DNA from: Macondimonas sp045864775
GTDB taxonomy: Bacteria > Pseudomonadota > Gammaproteobacteria > UBA5335
Assembly: GCA_045864775.1 (NCBI GenBank)
Contig: BTVR01000001.1
Coordinates: forward strand, 434,001-498,000
Reading direction: 5' to 3'
Length of the DNA stretch: 64,000 nt
The translations under genes and the position numbers were made by a program. Under the pieces are notes generated by a model. The model did not search any database, had not been told where the DNA came from, and saw nothing but the letters and a program-made list of their open reading frames with translations. Position 1 is the stretch's first letter. Each line of letters opens with the position of its first letter. Below are positions 35,184 through 43,367 of the stretch, one piece after another.

Positions 35184-35870
35184 ATGAGTAGAGAAGATGA
35201 ACTTTACCCCGTGGTTGCCACGTTCCTCGAGGATGCGTTTGGGTGTGGTTCTACGAAAATCAACACTGGAACAAAGTACGGCCATATTGATGTTCTGGGT
35301 CTTCGCGAGCGCCGGAGTGATTTTTCGTCCCAGACTGAGTTATTGGCGATTGAGGTAAAAAGAGGGGGAACTCGCTTCCTTAACTTTATTGGGCAGGCAG
35401 TTTCTTATTCGCTTTACGCGCATAGAGTGTATCTGGCCTGGGAAAAGGAAAAGGGCGGCGGATTCAGCCAAGAAGAGATAAGTATAGCTTCAAAGTTTGG
35501 TGTAGGACTACTCTCCATATCGTCAAAAGGAAAAATTTCCCTTGTTTCCTCATCAGCCGAGTTCACTCCGGAGCGACACCATCTGCTTCAGGCCGTAAAT
35601 AAGCTAGATCATTTTGAGTGCACACTATGCCGCTCTTTTTATCCAAAGGAATCGTCAGTTCAAATAAACCCGAGAGGGGCTATAAATATAGAGGAAGAAA
35701 AGTATGCAGGAAACCTTCTCAAGGCGGTTACTTCTCGGAGACCAGCGCTTTACTATTTGTTCCAGTTAGCGGAGGCTCGGGGAGACAAAAGAGTCTACAC
35801 CCATGATACGCGCTATATTTGCAAAGACTGCTGCAGTATTTTTGCGTCCATTCTTCCGGAGATGGAGTAA
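35184..35870 (+). CDS. Orphan PD-(D/E)XK-type nuclease-fold protein with C-terminal zinc-finger cysteines
   Basis: A 228-residue protein that I cannot assign to a named family. The N-terminal half looks like a restriction-endonuclease fold: D36 in GHIDVLGL, E57-x-K59 in LLAIEVKRGG, and Q71 in NFIGQAVSY, the D...ExK...Q series of PD-(D/E)XK enzymes. The second half has two CxxC pairs, C146/C149 and C213/C216, likely one zinc site. It is visibly poorer in GC than every neighbour, uses AT-ending codons freely, and has no methyltransferase or partner gene nearby. The ribosome site is weak. Transfer from another genome is likely. A role in DNA defence or repair is only inferred. Confidence 0.7.
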   Translation: MSREDELYPVVATFLEDAFGCGSTKINTGTKYGHIDVLGLRERRSDFSSQTELLAIEVKRGGTRFLNFIGQAVSYSLYAHRVYLAWEKEKGGGFSQEEISIASKFGVGLLSISSKGKISLVSSSAEFTPERHHLLQAVNKLDHFECTLCRSFYPKESSVQINPRGAINIEEEKYAGNLLKAVTSRRPALYYLFQLAEARGDKRVYTHDTRYICKDCCSIFASILPEME

Positions 35871-36101
35871 GAGGCTCGTAGCGTACCACCCTCTCTAGGA
35901 CTGTACATCCGCAGCATCAACTCCAGCCACCCATCGGCGGACAGCCTCGCGGTTTCGGAGACCGCGGCTCGATAATCGCGCACCATATTGACCGCAGTCC
36001 GACGGGTCCCATCTTTGACAGGAGCACGTCCCAAAGAGTCTGACGGCGGGACTACCTAAAGCTACCCTCCTGATCCGCGGCTGTCGCAAAGAGCCGTTGC
36101 T
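35871..36101. other. Unassigned sequence after the orphan nuclease
   Basis: About 230 bases between the nuclease gene and the end of rmuC. A minus-strand open frame of 73 codons (35813-36034) overlaps the nuclease end and resembles no family that I know. No terminator, tRNA or transposon end was recognised. It may be the remnant of the insertion that brought the low-GC gene. Confidence 0.35.
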
Positions 36102-37610
36102 CTATCGAACATCACTTGAGGCGTCAGCGTTTTCGGTCTCGCGGCGTTGCAACTCGGGAGACTGCAGCGCGCGCGGGACGTGGTCGATGGGTTCGATCTC
36201 CGCGATCTCGGCGGTTTCGAGCGCGACATGCAGATCGCGAAAACGCCGGGCCTGCACCAGCACACGAGTTTCCAGCGCCGCTGTGGCCTTGTTGTAGGCA
36301 TCGCTCGCCTGCCCGAGGCCCTTGCCGACACGCGACCAGTGCTCGGCCAAAGTGACGATGCGCTTGTACAACTCCTTGCCCAGATCGCTGATGGCCTGGG
36401 CATTCTCGGCCAGCCGTTCCTGCCGCCAGCCATAGGCGACCGCCTTGAGCAGGGCGATCAGGGTCGTCGGGGTCGCCAGAATCACGCGCTGTTCCACGCC
36501 GTGCTCGATCAGCGTGGGATCCGCCCGCAGCGCGGCGCTGTAGAACGCCTCGCCGGGCACGAACAGGACGACGAACTCGGGGCTCCCGCCATATTCGCGC
36601 GCGAGATGCTCCCAATAGGATTTTTCGGCGAGCTTGCGCACATGATCGCGTAACTGGCGGGCATGTTCGGCGAGCTTGCGCTCAGCCTCTGCAGCGTTGC
36701 CCTGGGATTCCAGTTCGGCCGCCGTGAAATAGGCGTCGAGCGGCGTCTTGGCGTCCACCGCGATGCGCTTGCCGCCGGGCAGCCGCACCACGAGATCGGG
36801 GCGCAACCGTCCCGTATCGCCCGCCATGCTGGTCTGTTCGGTAAAGTCGCAGTGTTCCAGCATGCCGGCCAGCTCCACCACCCGCTTGAGCTGGATTTCC
36901 CCCCAGCGTCCGCGCACGGCCGGCTGGCGCAGGGCCTGCACCAGACTGGCGGTCTCGCGGTGCAGTTGCGGCAGGTGGTGTTGAAGCAGGGCTTTCATCT
37001 GCTGGTCGAGCGCGCTGTACGCGTCGATGCGCGCCTTTTCGACCTCGCCAATGCGCAGTTCCACCTTCGCCAGCGATTCGGCGATGGGTTTCACGAGGCC
37101 GTCCACCGCCTTCTGGCGCGCCTCGAGTTCGCCCTGGGCGCTCTGCTGGAAGCGACCCAGATTCTCGCGCGCGAGTTCCAGGAAGCGCTGGTTGTTGTGC
37201 TGCAGCGCATCGACAGACAGCGCCTTGAAGGCATCCATCAGCCGGGTCTGCGCCTGATCGATCAGAGCCAGTTTCTCGGCCGCGTTTTGCCGTTCCTGCG
37301 CCAGGCGTTCTTCGAGCTCGGCGCACCGGGCCTGCAGCCGGGCCAGGGCGTGCTGCAGTTGCGTGCGTTCCTGGGTCAGGGTCGGCAACTCGGCCACGCG
37401 GGCCTCGGCCGCGGCGCGGCGCTCGGCCTCGGCGCGTCGGCCGGCTTCGCTTGCCTCGCAGCGATCGTGCAGCGCGCGATGTTCCTGCTCGGCGCGCTGA
37501 TGCAGCAAGCGCTCCGCCTGCAGGCGCCCGCGCAGCGCAACCGCGACCAAGGCCAGAATGCCGGCTGCCGCCCAACCGATGGCCAGAGCCACCGTCATCG
37601 TGTTGTCCAT
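36102..37610 (-). CDS. rmuC: DNA recombination protein RmuC
   Basis: RmuC-family protein, 502 residues, linked to limiting inversions and other rearrangements at short repeats. It has a membrane helix at about residues 5-25 (TVALAIGWAAAGILALVAVA), a long Ala/Glu/Arg-rich coiled coil (about 30-170) and the conserved RmuC core with PAVRGRWGEIQLKRVVELAGM, RPDLVVRLPGGKRIAVDAKTPLDAY and ILATPTTLIALLKAVAYGW; the D...AK pattern suggests a nuclease fold. ATG 37610 follows AGGA; an upstream in-frame start is not supported. Its 3' end adjoins the low-GC patch. Confidence 0.93.
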   Translation of the reverse strand: MDNTMTVALAIGWAAAGILALVAVALRGRLQAERLLHQRAEQEHRALHDRCEASEAGRRAEAERRAAAEARVAELPTLTQERTQLQHALARLQARCAELEERLAQERQNAAEKLALIDQAQTRLMDAFKALSVDALQHNNQRFLELARENLGRFQQSAQGELEARQKAVDGLVKPIAESLAKVELRIGEVEKARIDAYSALDQQMKALLQHHLPQLHRETASLVQALRQPAVRGRWGEIQLKRVVELAGMLEHCDFTEQTSMAGDTGRLRPDLVVRLPGGKRIAVDAKTPLDAYFTAAELESQGNAAEAERKLAEHARQLRDHVRKLAEKSYWEHLAREYGGSPEFVVLFVPGEAFYSAALRADPTLIEHGVEQRVILATPTTLIALLKAVAYGWRQERLAENAQAISDLGKELYKRIVTLAEHWSRVGKGLGQASDAYNKATAALETRVLVQARRFRDLHVALETAEIAEIEPIDHVPRALQSPELQRRETENADASSDVR

Positions 37611-37798
37611 GTCGATTCCTGCTGCCACCGGCCGGATCGCCGGGTTACCGCGCTCAAGCCGCGGCGCGATTTGTCGCAAGCATAGCTGTTTTGGTGCAGC
37701 GCCCGAGCAGGGGCGTCTTGACGCTGCCGGCGCGGCGTCGAATATAGTGATGCCAGCTGGCAGGAGGCCGGCCCGGACCGCCAAGGAGGCGTCAACGC

Positions 37799-39265
37799 AT
37801 GAACCAGACCTTGCCGCGCGTGTGCATCATCGGCGCCGGGTCCAGCGGGATCGCTGCATGCCGCAACTTCAAGGCCTATGGCCTGCCGCACGTCTGTTAT
37901 GAAGCCGCCGACCGCATCGGCGGCATGTGGGCCTTCAAGAACAACATCGCCTACAACGGCAAATCCTCGGCCTACCGTTCGCTGCATATCAACACCTCGC
38001 CCCGCCAAATGGCGTTTCGGGATTTCCCGATGCCATCGGACTATCCGGATTTCCCCGGCCATGCCCAGGTGGCGGCGTATTTCGAAGCCTTCGTGGACCA
38101 TTTCGGTCTGCGCGACACCATACGCCTCGGGACCACCGTCGTGCGCTGCGAACGGCAGGCGACGGGCGGCTGGCAGGTCCGGCTCAGCGATGGCGGCATC
38201 GAGCACTTCGACGCGCTGGTGGTGGCGAACGGGCACCACTGGGATCCGCGTTGGCCCGATCCACCCATCCCAGGGCATTTCGACGGCGTCCAGATGCACG
38301 CCCACGATTATGTCGACCCGGGCGAACCCCATGATCTGCGGGGAAAACGCGTCGTCGTCATGGGCATGGGCAATTCCGCCATGGACATCGCCTCGGAGTT
38401 GGCGCACAAGGAGAATGCCGAGAAGGTATATCTCTCAGTGCGCACCGGCACCTACGTCCTGCCCAAATACTTCTTCGGCAAGCTGGTCTACGATTCTCTG
38501 CTGCGTCATCCCAGCAGCCCACCCGGCGTTCTCGAGCGGCTGGTCTGGTCCATGCCTGACTTCGTCTTCGACAAGCTGCTCCATCCGCTGGCGACCCTGG
38601 GGCTGAATCTCCTGGTCGGCAGTCCCGAGCGTTACGGACTGCCCCGCCCCAAAGGCTGGTTCGGCCAGCAGCACCCGACCATCTCCAGCGAGGTCCACAT
38701 CCGGCTGGGCAGCGGCGACATCCTGCCCAAGCCGACCATTACCGAGCTGCTGGGGGATCGCGTGCGTTTCGCCGATGGGTCCGTCGAACCGATGGACGCC
38801 ATCCTCTACGCCACCGGCTACAACATCCGCTTTCCCTTCCTCGACGAGCGCCTGATCAGCGCCCCCGACAACGACATCGCGCTCTACCAGCGCATGATGG
38901 ACCCACGCTATCCGGATCTCCTGTTCCTCGGTCTGGTGCAGCCCTTTTGCGCCATGATGCCGATCGCCGACGAGCAGTCGCGCTGGATGGCGGAGTACCT
39001 CACCGGCCAATACCACCCGCCGGCGCCCGAGGAGATGCACCGGCGCATGCAAGCCGAGCATGCGCGCACGAAACGACGCTTCATCGCCAGTCCGCGCCAC
39101 ACCATCCAGATCAACTGTCAGGAATACACCTACCGTCTGGGCCGGGACCTGACAGAGGGGCGCCGACGCGCCCGTGCGGCCGCGAACGCCTTGCCGGTGC
39201 CTCATCGGATGCCGGGTGCAGGCGGCGAGGGCGGTCCGGTGGCGGAATCTGCCCTGTACTGCTAA
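37799..39265 (+). CDS. Flavin-containing monooxygenase
   Basis: FAD- and NADPH-dependent class B monooxygenase, 488 residues. Visible are the FAD-binding Rossmann motif IIGAGSSGIAA, the NADPH-binding VMGMGNSAMD, the FMO signature FxGxxxHxxxY as FDGVQMHAHDY, and LYATGYNIRFPFL near the C-terminal part. It should oxygenate a soft nucleophile (N or S) or carry out Baeyer-Villiger chemistry; substrate is unknown. AAGGAGG lies seven bases before ATG 37799. The gene is single, divergent from rmuC, and ends at a strong terminator. Confidence 0.9.
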   Translation: MNQTLPRVCIIGAGSSGIAACRNFKAYGLPHVCYEAADRIGGMWAFKNNIAYNGKSSAYRSLHINTSPRQMAFRDFPMPSDYPDFPGHAQVAAYFEAFVDHFGLRDTIRLGTTVVRCERQATGGWQVRLSDGGIEHFDALVVANGHHWDPRWPDPPIPGHFDGVQMHAHDYVDPGEPHDLRGKRVVVMGMGNSAMDIASELAHKENAEKVYLSVRTGTYVLPKYFFGKLVYDSLLRHPSSPPGVLERLVWSMPDFVFDKLLHPLATLGLNLLVGSPERYGLPRPKGWFGQQHPTISSEVHIRLGSGDILPKPTITELLGDRVRFADGSVEPMDAILYATGYNIRFPFLDERLISAPDNDIALYQRMMDPRYPDLLFLGLVQPFCAMMPIADEQSRWMAEYLTGQYHPPAPEEMHRRMQAEHARTKRRFIASPRHTIQINCQEYTYRLGRDLTEGRRRARAAANALPVPHRMPGAGGEGGPVAESALYC

Positions 39266-39362
39266 ACCTGATGCGATGGCGACGGACCTGAGGTCCAGCC
39301 ATCTGCGAGGAGAGGCTGTGGGCTGATGCCCGACGCGCTCCTGAATTGCACTCCCTGGAACT

Positions 39363-39398
39363 GGGCGCGCGGCCACCGGGCAGCGCGCCCCTTTTTTT
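39363..39398 (+). terminator. Intrinsic terminator after the flavin monooxygenase
   Basis: Stem GGGCGCGC / GCGCGCCC with a 12-base loop, then seven T residues. It lies about 100 bases after the monooxygenase stop and separates it from the antiporter operon. Confidence 0.9.
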
Positions 39399-39491
39399 GC
39401 GGGGCCGGTCCTGGTTGACGCCGCCCGGCGGCTTGGGTAGTTTGGAACGCCCGTCCTCGCGCACTCTCGCGGATTCAAGGAGTTGGCCACC

Positions 39492-39953
39492 GTGGCGAAA
39501 GCGATCGCCTCTTTGATGTCCTTCGCCGGCCTGTGGTGGCTCCTCTCGGGACATGCCGACGCCTTGCTGCTTTCACTGGGCGCGGTCTCTGCTGCCTTGG
39601 TGTGGTCCCTGGCGGGCCGCATGGCACCCATCGGGAGCGGCCTCACGCCGGGCGTTGCCCTCATGGCCTATCTGGCGTGGCTGATGAAGGAAATCGTGCT
39701 GTCCAATCTCACCGTCTGCCGCGAGATTTTGCGCCCCCACCTGGCCATCAGTCCGACCCTGGCAAGAGTGCCGGCCACGCAGGCCACGCCGTGGGGACGC
39801 GCGCTCTACGCCAATTCCATCACCTTGACGCCGGGTACGGTCGCGGTCGACGTGGGTGACCAAGACATTCTGATTCATGCGCTGCTGCGCGAGTCGGCCG
39901 CGTCACTGATGCAAGGCGACATGGATCGCCGCGTGACGGCGCTGGAATCCTAG
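39492..39953 (+). CDS. Mrp-type antiporter subunit E
   Basis: First gene of the antiporter operon: a 153-residue membrane protein of the MrpE/MnhE family. Two or three N-terminal membrane helices (about residues 3-75) precede a soluble tail with NSITLTPGTVAVDV, the most conserved MrpE segment. GTG 39492 is chosen because AAGGAG lies nine bases before it; a TTG at 39483 would abut that site. MrpE is needed for assembly and activity of the complex in characterised systems. Confidence 0.92.
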   Translation: MAKAIASLMSFAGLWWLLSGHADALLLSLGAVSAALVWSLAGRMAPIGSGLTPGVALMAYLAWLMKEIVLSNLTVCREILRPHLAISPTLARVPATQATPWGRALYANSITLTPGTVAVDVGDQDILIHALLRESAASLMQGDMDRRVTALES

Positions 39954-39956
39954 CCG

Positions 39957-40268
39957 ATGCTCGAACTGGCGCTGCAAGGGGCTGCTGCGGCCCTGCTGGT
40001 GACGATGCTGCTGGGTTTACTGCGAGGCATCCTGGGACCGACGTTTTATGACCGCCTGCTGGCCGTCAACCTGTTCGGCACCAAGACCGTGCTGTTGATC
40101 GCCGTGATCGGCTTCGTCATGGGCCGGCCCGAGTGGCTGGACATTGCACTGGCCTACGCGATGATCAACTTCATCGGCACGATCGCCGTCCTGCGCTTCG
40201 TGGAGCGTCGTGACCTCGGACAGGCGCCCGAGGGGCCGTCATCCGCCAACCAGGATGGGCTGCCGTGA
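39957..40268 (+). CDS. Mrp-type antiporter subunit F
   Basis: A 103-residue MrpF/MnhF family protein with three membrane helices; the conserved core is RGILGPTFYDRLLAVNLFGTK and the third helix IALAYAMINFIGTIAVLRF. It starts three bases after subunit E and shares one base with subunit G. Confidence 0.93.
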   Translation: MLELALQGAAAALLVTMLLGLLRGILGPTFYDRLLAVNLFGTKTVLLIAVIGFVMGRPEWLDIALAYAMINFIGTIAVLRFVERRDLGQAPEGPSSANQDGLP

Positions 40269-40597
40269 TGGCCGAACTGCTGCCGCTCCTGGCCGGTATC
40301 GTGGTGCTGACGGGCAGCGTTTTCCTGGTCATCGGCGGAATCGGTGTGCTGCGTTTTCCGGACTTCCTGACGCGCATCCACGCCGCCGGCGTCTGTGAAA
40401 CGCTCGGCAGCTTCACCATCCTGCTGGGCCTCGTGCTCGTGGGCGTCGGGTGGCTGGTGACGGTCAAGCTGATGCTGATTCTGGCTTTCCTGGCGATCAC
40501 CAACCCCGTGTCGAGCCACGCGCTCTGCCGCGCGGCGCTGCACGATGGGACGATTCGCGCGCGCATCGAAAAAGGTGTCCTGTCGTGGAAGCGCTGA
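40268..40597 (+). CDS. Mrp-type antiporter subunit G
   Basis: A 109-residue MrpG/MnhG family protein with three helices; GGIGVLRFPDFLTRIHAAG is the family signature. ATG 40268 forms TGATG with the subunit F stop; a GTG one codon earlier is possible. It overlaps the next gene by 13 bases. Confidence 0.93.
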   Translation: MAELLPLLAGIVVLTGSVFLVIGGIGVLRFPDFLTRIHAAGVCETLGSFTILLGLVLVGVGWLVTVKLMLILAFLAITNPVSSHALCRAALHDGTIRARIEKGVLSWKR

Positions 40598-41130
40598 TCG
40601 TGCTCATGCTGATGGGTTTTTTGGCGGTGATCGCGCTGGCCATCCTGCGCCTGCGCGACGGCATCACGGCCGTCATGCTGTCGGGCATCTACAGCCTGGT
40701 CTCGGCGGGCGTTTTCGTGCTCATGGACGCCGTGGACGTGGCCTTCACCGAGGCGGCCGTGGGGGCCGGGATCTCCACCGTCCTGCTGCTCGCCACCTTG
40801 CACCGCACCAGCCGGCTGACCCGCCCATCCGGCCATCGCGCCACCGTGCCGCTCATCGTCGTGGCGGTGACCGGCGCGGCGCTGGTCTACGGCACCTGGG
40901 ACATGCCGCGCTACGGCGATGCAAGCTCGCCGCCCAACCAGCATGTCGGGCGCCGTTACCTCGAGGAAAGCGGCAAGACGACGGGCATTCCCAACGTGGT
41001 GACCGCGGTCCTGGCCAGCTATCGCGGCTACGACACCCTGGGCGAGGCCACCGTCGTGCTGACCGCCGCCGTCGGCGTGCTGGCCCTGCTGGGCACCCGG
41101 CGCCGGAAGGACGGCTCGCATGATCGATGA
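40585..41130 (+). CDS. Fused MbhD-MbhE antiporter subunit (MrpA C-terminal equivalent)
   Basis: A 181-residue membrane protein that joins two small domains. Residues about 1-75 (LRDGITAVMLSGIYSLVSAG, FTEAAVGAGISTVLLL) match the DUF4040/MbhD domain; the C-terminal third (NVVTAVLASYRGYDTLGEAT) matches MbhE. In ordinary Mrp systems these segments are the C-terminal part of the large subunit MrpA; in archaeal Mbh hydrogenases they are separate proteins. GTG 40585 is chosen because it starts at the first hydrophobic helix. It overlaps subunit G by 13 bases and MrpB by 11. Confidence 0.85.
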   Translation: MEALIVLMLMGFLAVIALAILRLRDGITAVMLSGIYSLVSAGVFVLMDAVDVAFTEAAVGAGISTVLLLATLHRTSRLTRPSGHRATVPLIVVAVTGAALVYGTWDMPRYGDASSPPNQHVGRRYLEESGKTTGIPNVVTAVLASYRGYDTLGEATVVLTAAVGVLALLGTRRRKDGSHDR

Positions 41131-41539
41131 TCAGGTGATCCTGCGCACCGCGGCACGTCTGCTCACGCCCGTCATCTGGCTGTTCGCCCTGTACGTGCAG
41201 GCCCACGGCGACTATGGCCCGGGCGGAGGCTTCCAGGCCGGCGTCTTGTTCGCGGCCGGCTTCATCCTGTACGCGCTGGTCAACGGTCTGGACGCCGCCG
41301 AAGCCCTCGTTCCTGCGCGCGTATCGGAGACCATGATGCCCCTGGGCGTGCTGCTCTATGCCGGCGTGGGGTTTGCCGCGATGCTGGCGGGCGGAAATTT
41401 TTTGGATTACAGCGTGTTGGCCGATGATCCCAAGCACGGCCAGCACCTGGGCATCATCCTCATCGAACTCGGCGTCGGCATCACCGTGACCGGGGTCATG
41501 ATCCAGTTGTTCTCTGCCTTCGCGCGGCGCCCCTCATGA
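41120..41539 (+). CDS. Mrp-type antiporter subunit B
   Basis: A 139-residue MrpB/MnhB family membrane protein with four helices; HGDYGPGGGFQAGVLFAAGF is the family signature. ATG 41120 lies inside the end of the preceding gene, and its own stop overlaps the start of subunit C (ATGA). Confidence 0.94.
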   Translation: MIDDQVILRTAARLLTPVIWLFALYVQAHGDYGPGGGFQAGVLFAAGFILYALVNGLDAAEALVPARVSETMMPLGVLLYAGVGFAAMLAGGNFLDYSVLADDPKHGQHLGIILIELGVGITVTGVMIQLFSAFARRPS

Positions 41540-41889
41540 ACATCCTCGCTCACGCGCCCTACTGGATCATCATCCTGCTGATGATGACCGGTTTCTACAT
41601 GCTCATCGCGCGCGGCAATCTCATCCTCAAGATCATCGGCCTGAACATCTTTCAGACCTCCGTGTTCTTTCTGTACATCCTGCTGGGCAAGGTGGAGGGC
41701 GGCACCGCGCCCATCCTGGACGCGCGTTTTGCAACCTACAGCAATCCGCTGCCCCACGTGCTCATCCTGACCGCCATCGTCGTCAGCATCGCCACCACGG
41801 CGCTGGCGGCCGCGCTGATCATCCGCATCCACGGCGCCTACGGCAGCATCGAGGAAGACGACATCCATCGCCAGGACGCCAGCCTGTGA
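41536..41889 (+). CDS. Mrp-type antiporter subunit C (NuoK-like)
   Basis: A 117-residue homologue of NuoK/MrpC with three helices. The pattern MTGFYMLIARGNLILKIIGLNIFQTSVFFLY and NPLPHVLILTAIVVSIATTAL is typical. It overlaps both neighbours by four bases. Confidence 0.94.
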   Translation: MNILAHAPYWIIILLMMTGFYMLIARGNLILKIIGLNIFQTSVFFLYILLGKVEGGTAPILDARFATYSNPLPHVLILTAIVVSIATTALAAALIIRIHGAYGSIEEDDIHRQDASL

Positions 41890-43367
41890 TCGCCGCCCAT
41901 CTTGCTGTCCTGCAGGTGGTCCTGCCGCTCGTCGCTGCGCCCCTGTGCCTGCTGCTGCGCCGCGAGGTCCTGGCATGGTGGATGGCCCTGACCGCGGCCT
42001 GGATCAGTCTGGTCAATGCCGCGCTGCTGCTGGACCGGGTGCTGCTCTTGGGTCCGATCAGCTACGACCTCGGAGGGTGGGCGGCGCCCCTGGGCATCGT
42101 CTATCGCATCGATGCGCTGAACGGGATGATGTTGCTGCTGATCAGTGCGACGGCCGCCATCGTGCTGCCCTATGCCCGCCTCAGTGTTCAGCGCGAAATC
42201 GGCAGCGAGCGCGCCGCATCGTTCTATGCCGCGCTGCTGCTCTGCATGACGGGCCTCATGGGGATGACGGCGACGGGTGACGCCTTCAACGTCTTCGTGT
42301 TTCTCGAAATCTCGAGCCTGTCGACCTATGCCCTGATCGCGCTGGGGCAGGATCGGCGCGCCCTGACGGCGGCATTCCAATACTTGATCATGGGCACGCT
42401 GGGCGGGACGTTCATCCTGATCGGCATCGGCTTCATGTATGCCGCGACCGGCACGCTGAACATGGCCGATCTCGCCGCGCGGTTGCCTCTGGCGGAGAAT
42501 CAGCGCGCCGTGCAGACGGCTTTTGCCTTCTTCATTGTCGGCATCTCCTTGAAGCTGGCCCTGTTCCCGCTGCACCTGTGGTTACCGAATGCTTATGCCT
42601 ATGCACCCTCGGTCGTCACCATCTTCCTCGCGGCCACGGCCACCAAGGTCGCGGTCTACGTCATGCTGCGCTTTACCTTCGATCTGTTCGGCGCGCACCA
42701 CGCATTTGCCGACATCACCCTGGCGCGCGTCTTCCCCATCCTCGCGGGGCTGGGTGTCATCCTCGCCTCGCTGACGGCGCTGTATCAGGATCACGTCAAG
42801 CGCCGCTTCGCGTACTCCAGCGTGGCGCAGATCGGCTACATCGTGCTGGGTATCGCCCTGTTGACGCCTGCGGGCCTGACCGCCGGCTTGCTGCACCTCA
42901 TCAACCACGCCTTGGCCAAAGGAGCCCTGTTCATGGCGCTGGGTTGCCTGTATTACCGACTGGGCGCGATGTCCCTGTCGGCGCTGGCCGGGGCTGCGCG
43001 CGAGATGCCGTTCTCGGCCGCCGCGTTCGTCATTGCCGGACTCAGCCTCATCGGGGTGCCGCTCACGGCAGGCTTCATCAGCAAATGGTATCTGCTGCTG
43101 GCGAGCCTGGAACACGGCCAGTGGTTGCTCGCCGTCATCATTGTCGGCGGCTCCCTGCTGGCTTTGGCTTATGTGTGGCAGGTCGTCGAGCAACTGTATT
43201 TTTGTGCGCCTCCGGGGGACCGCCCGGCCATCACCGAAGCGCCCTGGTCGCTGCTGATCCCGACGTGGATCATGGTGATCGCAAACGTCTATCTGGGCAT
43301 CGACAGCAGCTTGACGGTGAATCTGGCGGATCAGGCCATGCGCGCCTTGCTGGAGGCGCAGCCATGA
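41886..43367 (+). CDS. Mrp-type antiporter subunit D, first proton-channel paralogue
   Basis: A 493-residue NuoL/M/N-family protein with about 14 helices. The essential residues of MrpD are kept: E141 in VFVFLEISSL and K223 in GISLKLALFPLHLW, close to E137 and K219 of Bacillus MrpD. RFAYSSVAQIGYIVLG and INHALAKGALFMALG carry the central-axis lysine and histidine region. Of the three paralogues in this operon this is most like ordinary MrpD. It overlaps both neighbours by four bases. Confidence 0.93.
   Translation: MIAAHLAVLQVVLPLVAAPLCLLLRREVLAWWMALTAAWISLVNAALLLDRVLLLGPISYDLGGWAAPLGIVYRIDALNGMMLLLISATAAIVLPYARLSVQREIGSERAASFYAALLLCMTGLMGMTATGDAFNVFVFLEISSLSTYALIALGQDRRALTAAFQYLIMGTLGGTFILIGIGFMYAATGTLNMADLAARLPLAENQRAVQTAFAFFIVGISLKLALFPLHLWLPNAYAYAPSVVTIFLAATATKVAVYVMLRFTFDLFGAHHAFADITLARVFPILAGLGVILASLTALYQDHVKRRFAYSSVAQIGYIVLGIALLTPAGLTAGLLHLINHALAKGALFMALGCLYYRLGAMSLSALAGAAREMPFSAAAFVIAGLSLIGVPLTAGFISKWYLLLASLEHGQWLLAVIIVGGSLLALAYVWQVVEQLYFCAPPGDRPAITEAPWSLLIPTWIMVIANVYLGIDSSLTVNLADQAMRALLEAQP

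Noticed and set aside
35813..36034. A 73-codon minus-strand open frame after the orphan nuclease
   Set aside because: It overlaps the end of the nuclease gene and resembles no transposase or integrase that I know; kept only as part of the unassigned interval.
35140..36129. Nine-base repeat GCGTCAGCG as att sites of an integrated element
   Set aside because: The match is short, no integrase or tRNA end is present, and one copy lies within the rmuC coding end; noted only as a weak hint of insertion.
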